The notes below the pieces were generated by a model. That model was given only the letters and a program-made list of their open reading frames with translations, had not been told where the DNA came from and searched no databases. A DNA stretch of 49,256 nucleotides from positions 1-49,256 of the forward strand of contig JAUXUD010000051.1 in NCBI GenBank assembly GCA_030680835.1, read 5' to 3'. Below are positions 43,199 through 49,256 of this stretch, piece by piece (within the stretch, counting starts at the first letter, position 1; each line of letters begins with the position of its first letter). This DNA is from Bacteroidota bacterium (lineage in GTDB: Bacteria; Bacteroidota; Bacteroidia; UKL13-3). The position numbers and the translations under genes were made by a program.

Positions 43199-43414
43199 GT
43201 TACTCTTTCTAAAAATTATTGCTTCATAGTGAATTATTCGAAAGTTTATAACCGAATCAAGCCCTTCAAGGCTTGAATGAGGTAAGTAAAGAAAGATGCA
43301 GCGACGCAGGTGCTTTTTTGATTTATTTTCTTTTAAGCCTCCCCCTCAGGGATCATGGAGCGAAGCGGAATAATTCAAAATCTTCCCATTAAGTAAATCT
43401 GCCTACAATCAAAT

Positions 43415-44041
43415 TCAAGCCCTCAAATACCTCCCCGCATCAGGCCCCGCATTAAACAACAAATCCAGCACCGATAAATTGGGTTCAAAAGGATACTTTT
43501 CTGCAAACACCTGCAGGTATTTTTTGTTAGCAATCAGTTCGGTTTCAGGGCATTTATTTTTGCAATGAAATGCTGCTCTTAAATCCAATACCTGTTCAGG
43601 ATTTTTTTCATAAGTCCGGGTATGTTCAAACCGTATTTGCACCTTTAATATTTTAAAAATAACCTGAAGCAAACCCAGGTTATGTTGCCATAAATTTACC
43701 TGCGCATCTCCTTTAAAATAGGGTTCAAAAAGATGCCGGTAATACATAAAAAAAGCTGATTTATTGTATGCCGATTCAATGCTTTGCCAATGGTTTCGCT
43801 TCCAGTTTTCGTTGGGGTCGGTTTCAATTTCGGTAATTTTTTGTTTGCCGGATTCGTGAAGAACGGGAATTTGTAATGCCTGCACGCCGTTGGCAGAAAG
43901 TATTCTGGTACGGTTGCGGTAACTTTGTTTTATATAATGCTCGCTCGCTTCCAATAACACCACATCCCTTTGCAGTGCATGCTGTACCCATGCAATACAA
44001 GGCAAATAGGGTAATATCATTAACGGAATTTGAGGTTTCAT
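43415..44041 (-). CDS. WbqC-like family protein
   Basis: 208 residues from ATG 44041. WbqC-like family: MILPYLPCIAWVQHAL at the start, HYIKQSYRNRTRILSANGVQALQIPV, then NWKRNHWQSIESAYNKSAFFMYY. The family is found with surface-polysaccharide genes in some species; the reaction is unknown. Its start overlaps the stop of the kinase gene upstream (TAATG), so the two are coupled. Confidence 0.85.
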   Translation of the reverse strand: MKPQIPLMILPYLPCIAWVQHALQRDVVLLEASEHYIKQSYRNRTRILSANGVQALQIPVLHESGKQKITEIETDPNENWKRNHWQSIESAYNKSAFFMYYRHLFEPYFKGDAQVNLWQHNLGLLQVIFKILKVQIRFEHTRTYEKNPEQVLDLRAAFHCKNKCPETELIANKKYLQVFAEKYPFEPNLSVLDLLFNAGPDAGRYLRA

Positions 44042-44694
44042 TACAAATCCAGCAAATGATAATGGTGAATGCCGGGTGTGTAAGGCTTGCGCATCAGGCT
44101 CAGTATTTGCTCGTAATGCGAGGTATTGTTCACAAAATCCAGGTTCGAACAATCAATCATCAAAACCCTTAAATCGGGACTATTATGCAGGTAAGAAAAA
44201 TAGGCTTCCTGTAAATCGAGCAAATATTTTTCTTCAATTTTTTGTTCATACACCCGTCCGCGGTTTGCAATATTCCATTGCAATTTTTCGAGCGGACAAT
44301 GCAGATAAATTAATAAATCGGGTTTGGGCAATTGCAAATCAATGATGCTAAATAAGCGATAATACAAGTCGTATTCATCTTCATCCAGATTCACTTTTGA
44401 AAACAACAAACACTTGGCAAAAATATAATCACAAATTACATGTTCTTTAAATAAATCCTGCTCGGCAAGCTGCTTTTTTAGCTGGTTGAACCTACTCGCC
44501 AAAAAGCTCATCTCCAGTGGAAACGCATAGCGCCGTGCGTCTTCATAAAATTTTGGCAAAAACGAATTGTCTTCAAATTCTTCGAGGATGAGACGCGCAT
44601 TCAGTTGTTTTGAAAGCAGTTGTGCCAGGGTTGATTTGCCGGCACCAATATTGCCTTCGATGGCAATAAATGAATATGGAATTTGTGATTTCAA
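44041..44694 (-). CDS. Deoxynucleoside kinase
   Basis: A 217-residue salvage kinase (deoxyadenosine/deoxyguanosine-type). P-loop GNIGAGKS (14-21), substrate-site EEFEDNSFLPKFY, the ERS/DR-like CDYIFAK region, and a LID with IANRGRVYEQKIEEKYL. It phosphorylates deoxynucleosides in the cytosol. Lies between folK and the WbqC gene on the same strand; probably one operon. Confidence 0.92.
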   Translation of the reverse strand: MKSQIPYSFIAIEGNIGAGKSTLAQLLSKQLNARLILEEFEDNSFLPKFYEDARRYAFPLEMSFLASRFNQLKKQLAEQDLFKEHVICDYIFAKCLLFSKVNLDEDEYDLYYRLFSIIDLQLPKPDLLIYLHCPLEKLQWNIANRGRVYEQKIEEKYLLDLQEAYFSYLHNSPDLRVLMIDCSNLDFVNNTSHYEQILSLMRKPYTPGIHHYHLLDL

Positions 44695-44729
44695 GAAAAC
44701 AAAAATGCAGGGATTTTGTGATTCTTCAG

Positions 44730-45212
44730 CTATAATTTTTCCACGCTCAGAAGATCTTCACAAATTTCCAATAGTTGTTGGTTGCTTTGAACCAAAAGCG
44801 GATGTACAAAATCGGGACTGATTTCAGCCAGTGGTGCCAGCGTAAATCGTCTCTTATGAAGCCATGGATGCGGGATGATAAGATTTTCATCATTTACAAT
44901 CTGGCTTCCAAAATATAAAATATCGAGGTCAATAATGCGCGGCTCCCATTTGTGTTTTCTTTCACGGCCCATATTTTTTTCAATGGATAAAAGCATTGTT
45001 AATAATTCCTGTGGGTTCAATAATGTTTCAACAAACAATACCTGATTATAAAAATCACCTTGCTCAGTATTTCCCCAGGCCGCTGTTTTATATATAGATG
45101 AAGCTTTGTTAATTTTTCCAATATGAAGTTGAATGAGATCAACAGCCTGTTTGAGATTTTGCAGGCAATTGCCCAGATTTGAACCTAGTAAAATATAGCA
45201 TTTCGTTAACAC
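44730..45212 (-). CDS. folK: Dihydropterin pyrophosphokinase (HPPK)
   Basis: It transfers pyrophosphate from ATP to hydroxymethyl-dihydropterin in folate synthesis. The GTG at 45212 gives 160 residues, beginning just before the conserved CYILLGSNLGN; an ATG at 45266 is possible but would leave three bases between divergent genes. Motifs: KAAWGNTEQGDFYNQV-like core, ERKHKWEPRIIDLDILYFG and IPHPWLHKRRFTLAPLAEI. All catalytic Asp/Arg/His positions are present. Confidence 0.93.
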   Translation of the reverse strand: MLTKCYILLGSNLGNCLQNLKQAVDLIQLHIGKINKASSIYKTAAWGNTEQGDFYNQVLFVETLLNPQELLTMLLSIEKNMGRERKHKWEPRIIDLDILYFGSQIVNDENLIIPHPWLHKRRFTLAPLAEISPDFVHPLLVQSNQQLLEICEDLLSVEKL

Positions 45213-45268
45213 TCCGCGAATTAAACGAAAATTATTATCTTGGCACCTATTTTGATAGGTATTCATTC

Positions 45269-45697
45269 ATGAAAAAATCAATTGCAGCATTATTTATCAT
45301 TAGCCTCATTATTGTTTCCTGTCAGAAGGAGCCTATCAGCGATCCTGTAAATAAGCCGGGAATCAACTGGGTAGGCAGATGGAACCGGGATAGTGTTTTG
45401 TTAAATGAAGTGGCTTCAAATGGTTCAAAAACCCGTGTGGAATCGCTGGCCAATGACGGCGAATTTAAATTTAACAGCGATAGTATAAGCGGCGTTTTAA
45501 CTCAGGGTGGCAACGATTATGCCATTACCTGGTTTTATGATAAAGACAATGATAAAATAAGCATCTCCGAGCCCGATTGGATCAATCAGGTATATACCAT
45601 AAAACAAACCAATTCCACCAACATGATTTTAACCGGAATAAAACTGGATGGCAGTGGACAGAAAAGTGAACGTATCCTGTACTTGAGGAAAAAGTAA
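45269..45697 (+). CDS. Lipoprotein, hypothetical
   Basis: 142 residues from ATG 45269. Lipobox LIIVSC (Cys about 19). The mature part is a beta-rich lipocalin-like small domain (WVGRWNRDSVLLNE, then FNSDSISGVLT). Divergent from folK. No known function. Confidence 0.75.
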   Translation: MKKSIAALFIISLIIVSCQKEPISDPVNKPGINWVGRWNRDSVLLNEVASNGSKTRVESLANDGEFKFNSDSISGVLTQGGNDYAITWFYDKDNDKISISEPDWINQVYTIKQTNSTNMILTGIKLDGSGQKSERILYLRKK

Positions 45698-45700
45698 AAG

Positions 45701-45966
45701 GATTTACGATTTACGAATTACAATGTACAATGTACGATGTACGATGTACGATGTAATTCTTGTCAGGTCGTGGTACAGATAGCTATCGGGGCGTAACTCG
45801 AACTACATACTCATAATTCGTAACTCGTAACTCGTAATTCGTAACTCGTAATTCGTAACTCGTAACTCGTAACTCGTAATTCGTAACTCGTAATTCGTAA
45901 CTCGTAACTCGTAACTCGTAATTCGTAACTCGTAATTCGTAACTCGTAATTTGTAACTCGTACTTC
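45701..45966. repeat. Two heptamer arrays between lipoprotein and lysC
   Basis: TACGATG/TACAATG units (about 45703-45755) are followed, after a short spacer, by TAACTCG/TAATTCG units from about 45800 to 45962, about 24 copies. The second array runs to the lysC stop codon. Confidence 0.85.
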
Positions 45967-47227
45967 ACCTCAAAACAAACTGTACCGTATGTCTTGTGCG
46001 TTGTTCAATTAAAACTTCACGATTTATTGTAAGTGCATCGAGCATTTCGGGTTGGTAGTTGGTTATGGTTAAAAGCTCCAGTCCATCGTTTGTTTTTACA
46101 ATATAATCTTTGTCTAGATCCTGTATTAAGCCGGGTAAATTGGCTTCTATATAATCTGCGCAAACACTAAAACTAATGGCCGAACTTTGCATGAGGTTGA
46201 TTTTGATTTTATGCTGTGCAAATGCATTAAAAATCCTGCTCAGGTTATCTTCAACAATAAATGAAAAATCACGGCTTCCCATCGATATCAAAACCTGTTG
46301 TCCTTTTGAAATAATGGTAGGCAAATGCACTTCCTTTTCCTTATCAACACCAACAACAGTACCTTCTGCACCCGGATTAAGAAATGATTTTACATATAAA
46401 GGAATATGTTTGCTTTGCAGGGGTTGTATGGTTTTTGGATGAATAACAGTTGCTCCGTAATAAGCCATTTCTATAGCCTTGGGATAACTGATGGCATCAA
46501 TTTTTAGTGCCTCCGGAAATTTTTTTGGGTCGGCATTCATTACCCCGGCCACATCTTTCCAGATGGTAACACTTTCGGCATCCAAACCGTAAGCGAATAT
46601 GGCTGCCGAATAATCAGAACCTTCCCTGCCCAGTGTTACGGTAAAATTATCTTTATTCTTGCCTATGAAACCCTGAGTAATAACGAGTTGCTTTTTAACA
46701 ATAGGTTTTAGTTTATTCGCAATTAAATTGCCTGTGGTTTCCCAGTCCAGCTTGCCTTCGCGGTAGGTATTGTTTTCAATGCTGATAAAATTACGGGCAT
46801 CCATCCATCGGTTTTTAATTCCGGCTTCATTTAAATAGGCACTTATAATGCGTGATGAAAATATTTCGCCATAACTTACTATCTGATCATAAACTTTATC
46901 ATATGAAGCATCGGGTTTTGTTTCAAGCTCACATTCCAGTTCTATAAAAAGATTTTCAATATCATCATAGGTATGAACCAGACTGCCTTTTAACAAGTCT
47001 TTGATAATTTCATCATGAAAATCTTTTACCTGTTTATAGCGAACTTCTTTCTCTTTACTTCCTTCAAAATATGCTTTGGCAAGAAGTTCCAGGGCATTGG
47101 TAATTTTGCCCATAGCGCTCACAATAACCATTATTTCCTGTCCGCCAAATTGTTTTAAAACTTCGCCAACGTTTTTTACAGCAACAGCATTTTTAACCGA
47201 TGCACCTCCAAATTTAAATACTTTCAT
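45965..47227 (-). CDS. lysC: Aspartate kinase
   Basis: A 420-residue monofunctional aspartokinase, first step of Lys/Thr/Met synthesis. MKVFKFGGASVKNA at the start, VIVSAMGKITN, TLGREGSDYSAAIFAYGLDAESVTIWKDVAGV, and C-terminal ACT-type regulatory sequence (ISMGSRDFSFIVEDNLSRIFNAF, INLMQSSAISFSVC). Feedback control by lysine or threonine is expected. Its 3' end is bounded directly by tandem repeats. Confidence 0.95.
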   Translation of the reverse strand: MKVFKFGGASVKNAVAVKNVGEVLKQFGGQEIMVIVSAMGKITNALELLAKAYFEGSKEKEVRYKQVKDFHDEIIKDLLKGSLVHTYDDIENLFIELECELETKPDASYDKVYDQIVSYGEIFSSRIISAYLNEAGIKNRWMDARNFISIENNTYREGKLDWETTGNLIANKLKPIVKKQLVITQGFIGKNKDNFTVTLGREGSDYSAAIFAYGLDAESVTIWKDVAGVMNADPKKFPEALKIDAISYPKAIEMAYYGATVIHPKTIQPLQSKHIPLYVKSFLNPGAEGTVVGVDKEKEVHLPTIISKGQQVLISMGSRDFSFIVEDNLSRIFNAFAQHKIKINLMQSSAISFSVCADYIEANLPGLIQDLDKDYIVKTNDGLELLTITNYQPEMLDALTINREVLIEQRTRHTVQFVLR

Positions 47228-47255
47228 CTTTGCCTGTTCAATACTTTATCTGGGC

Positions 47256-47263
47256 CAAATATA
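47256..47263 (-). promoter_or_regulatory. -7 box of lysC
   Basis: TATATTTG on the minus strand, exact TAnnTTTG, 28 bp before the ATG. The -33 box is weak. Confidence 0.4.
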
Positions 47264-47546
47264 ATAACTTTATGTTTTGATTGAATGAATTAATGGATAA
47301 CCTGATCAGTTTATGTTTGGATTATCAATGCATACTTCTTATGTTTGGATTCAACAAATTAATAGCAATATATAATCAGCCAGCATAAAAGTGCCGGCTG
47401 TTTATATTCAATTAATAAACTTAATAATTACTTAATTCATTGGAATTGCCAATGTTTTTCAAAGTGATATTCTTAAGGATTTGTTAAATATGATATACAT
47501 TTGTTTAAATTCGGTTTCTTAAGAAAATGTTAGGAATAAGACTCAT

Positions 47547-47554
47547 TAACTTTG
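47547..47554 (+). promoter_or_regulatory. -7 box of the surface protein gene
   Basis: TAACTTTG, exact TAnnTTTG, 25 bp before ATG 47580; the -33 box is poor. Confidence 0.4.
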
Positions 47555-47579
47555 AATCGTAAATCGGATTTAAAAAACC

Positions 47580-49256
47580 ATGAACATCAGTAATTACATA
47601 AAAAAATTGAGTAAATACTTATTTGTAATAAGCATTCTGTTTTTAAGCTTTTTAAATACAAAAGTTCAGGCAACGCACGTAGTGGGTTCTGATGTGGCAT
47701 ACAGTTGTACCGGTACTGCCGGAGTTTACCAGCTAACTTTTAAAATATACAGAGATTGCAGCGACCCATTTCCACTTTGTTCGGGTTGTCCAACACCGGG
47801 TCCATTAAGTTCTTCCTGCCAGCTGTCTATAAGCATTGTTGGTGCAGGGGGTGCCTGTACGGGCACCAGTTTTGGCAATCAACCGATTCCGGTAGTAACC
47901 GCCATCAGTGCATTGGATGTAATACAATTATGTGCAGTGGCATTAACCGTATGTACCAATTGTGCGTCACGTACTCCCGGAACTTTCACTCCCGGAATTG
48001 AAGTTTATACTTTTGTGGGTCAGGTTAATTTAAGTGCATTGCCTCCCAGTTGTTGTATGGTGCGATTTGGTTACCAAACCTGTTGCCGCAACGGGGCTAT
48101 AACAACACTAGCCAATCCGCTCTCTTTAAGTTTTTATACCGAAGCCATCGTGAATCGTTGTGTTACACCCTGCAACTCTTCACCCACATTTACAAATGAC
48201 CCGGTAGCCGTAACCTGCTCAGGTCAGGATTTTACCTATAACCTGGGAGCTCTCGACCCTGATGGAGATTCCCTGAGCTATGCTTTTGGCCAGTCGTTGG
48301 TAGGCCCGGGCACATCCGCACCCTACGTTTCTCCATACAGCCCAACTGTTCCTTTACCTTATTTGGGGGCACCCATTCAAAGTCCACCTGCCATACCTCC
48401 GGTAGGTATTAATATTGATCCCATAACAGGGGATTTAAGGTTTCGCCCGATGGGATATTTTGTTGCCAATCTGGTAATTGCAGTAACCCAATGGAGAATA
48501 ATTAGCGGAGTTCCGACAGTTGTGGGCGTAACACGCCGCGATATTCAGTTTTACAGCCAGAGCTGTCCCAACAACAATCCACCGATTTTACGAACCTATG
48601 ATGTAAACGGCGTGTTAACTACCCCGCAACCCAATTTTGCCTGGTCGATTTGTGCCGGCCAGCAGCTATGCTTTTATGTTTCGGCATGGGATAATACCGC
48701 ATCATGGGATTCAACCGACATGAGCTGGAATGCTCCATCCAACCTCGTAAGTAATGGTGCAACTTTTGTAAAAGCATATAATCCGGCTACTCGTGGAACC
48801 GTAGGACCACGCCTGGACAGTATGCGCTTTTGCTGGACCCCACCGGCCAGTATGGCCCAAAACCTGCCCTATTATTTTGTAGTTACTGCCAAAGACAGAG
48901 CTTGCCCTGTTCCGGCGCGTACCACACGCTCTTTTTCAATTATCGTTCGCCGAATCCCGCTGGCGGTTATTACCAAAACCAACAAAAATTGCGGATACTA
49001 TGATTTTGGCTACACACTTCAAAATTCTGTTACCTTAAATAATGCCTATACCCAATATAGGATAGAAACTGCACCCAACAGCAACACATATACAACTTAT
49101 AATTCCACCAGTGTAAGCAATCATAGGTTTACACAGGGCGGCACGTACCGGATCAGATTGCGCTTAACCACAATCGCCCCGCCTTCGCCCAATGGTTGCC
49201 CCAACGACAGTATCGTGGATGTGGTTGTGGTTCCAAACCCGGTTGCAGTTGATATT
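47580..49256 (+). CDS. Large secreted surface protein, 3' end outside window
   Basis: Open for 559 codons to the window edge. Residues about 1-32 are a signal peptide ending VQA. The mature start THVVGSDVAYSCTGTAGVYQ, then FKIYRDC, is typical of very large Bacteroidota gliding-motility-type surface proteins. Cys-rich repeats follow, then a cadherin-like segment LGALDPDGDSLSYAFGQ (about 223-239) and GINIDPITGDLRFRP. Export through the type IX system by a C-terminal sorting domain beyond the window is likely but not seen. Confidence 0.88.
   Translation, partial: MNISNYIKKLSKYLFVISILFLSFLNTKVQATHVVGSDVAYSCTGTAGVYQLTFKIYRDCSDPFPLCSGCPTPGPLSSSCQLSISIVGAGGACTGTSFGNQPIPVVTAISALDVIQLCAVALTVCTNCASRTPGTFTPGIEVYTFVGQVNLSALPPSCCMVRFGYQTCCRNGAITTLANPLSLSFYTEAIVNRCVTPCNSSPTFTNDPVAVTCSGQDFTYNLGALDPDGDSLSYAFGQSLVGPGTSAPYVSPYSPTVPLPYLGAPIQSPPAIPPVGINIDPITGDLRFRPMGYFVANLVIAVTQWRIISGVPTVVGVTRRDIQFYSQSCPNNNPPILRTYDVNGVLTTPQPNFAWSICAGQQLCFYVSAWDNTASWDSTDMSWNAPSNLVSNGATFVKAYNPATRGTVGPRLDSMRFCWTPPASMAQNLPYYFVVTAKDRACPVPARTTRSFSIIVRRIPLAVITKTNKNCGYYDFGYTLQNSVTLNNAYTQYRIETAPNSNTYTTYNSTSVSNHRFTQGGTYRIRLRLTTIAPPSPNGCPNDSIVDVVVVPNPVAVDI

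Larger units (their letters stand above)
42919..43414. other. Right end of the element and chromosomal junction
   Basis: No gene. Contains near-repeated CCGATACCAA/CGGATACCAA (43031, 43064), the palindrome GGTGT-GG-ACACC between them, attR, then the displaced tRNA terminator hairpin and a TCAAGCC/GGCTTGA hairpin (43257-43276). Confidence 0.6.
47228..47579. other. Divergent promoter region
   Basis: No gene. AT-rich, with a -7 box for each flanking gene (47256-47263 minus; 47547-47554 plus). Confidence 0.5.

Noticed and set aside
44076-44345. 89-codon plus-strand frame
   Set aside because: Antisense to the deoxynucleoside kinase gene.
45783-45968. Open frame encoding YELRVTN/YELRVTS heptads
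   Set aside because: It is a translation of the 7-bp tandem repeat (three units give seven residues); there is no start context and it abuts the lysC stop.

Overview
The window is chromosomal DNA of a Bacteroidota bacterium, probably an environmental, gliding or T9SS-bearing lineage. The evidence is secreted proteins with type IX sorting domains, a DUF4835/PorD gene, an Rpb6-type omega subunit, a GNAT-nitrilase fusion, and promoter boxes of the Bacteroidota TAnnTTTG type. It splits into three parts: host chromosome (1-21795), an AT-rich integrative element (21796-43144) and host chromosome again (43145-49256).

Left chromosome: a 5'-damaged transposase-like fragment, an orphan HipB-like regulator, a HipB/HipA locus, a large T9SS-exported PKD-like protein, 3-hydroxyanthranilate dioxygenase, an NlpC/P60 peptidase, then the collinear run bamD - rpoZ-like - coaBC - porD - VIT1 transporter - small lipoprotein. 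Next come a GNAT-nitrilase, yebC, a GT39-like membrane protein, a second hipBA pair, a queuosine-precursor transporter, an S9 peptidase and a lipoprotein. Many host intergenic gaps hold tracts of 7-bp tandem repeats. I saw none inside the element.

Element: it is inserted in the 3' end of tRNA-Ser(GGA). A perfect 23-bp copy of the tRNA end lies at 43122-43144, and a tyrosine integrase reads inward from the tRNA. The left half carries an excisionase-like HTH gene, a RepA-type hexameric ATPase, a structured candidate ncRNA, small genes, a RecA-like ATPase, DUF3871 and a RadC/JAB protein. The centre carries a complete Cas12a (type V-A), a 64-codon remnant of cas4, and a CRISPR array of 17 repeats and 16 spacers. 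There is no cas1, no cas2 and no leader. The right half carries an RNase H-like protein, small unknown genes, a translationally coupled ParA-SIR2 pair (a likely defence module), a duplicated 3' end of an XRE regulator, a DUF2441-like protein, and a divergent XRE/membrane-protein pair with a clear operator. No relaxase or conjugation genes are visible.

Right chromosome: the displaced tRNA terminator, a WbqC-like gene, deoxynucleoside kinase, folK, a lipoprotein, aspartate kinase, and the start of a large secreted surface protein that runs off the window.

The main story is a cargo island in which a type V-A system keeps its effector and spacer memory but has lost its adaptation module by a deletion whose scar (N-terminal cas4 joined to the array) is still readable. 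A ParA-SIR2 cassette on the same island is a second candidate defence system.
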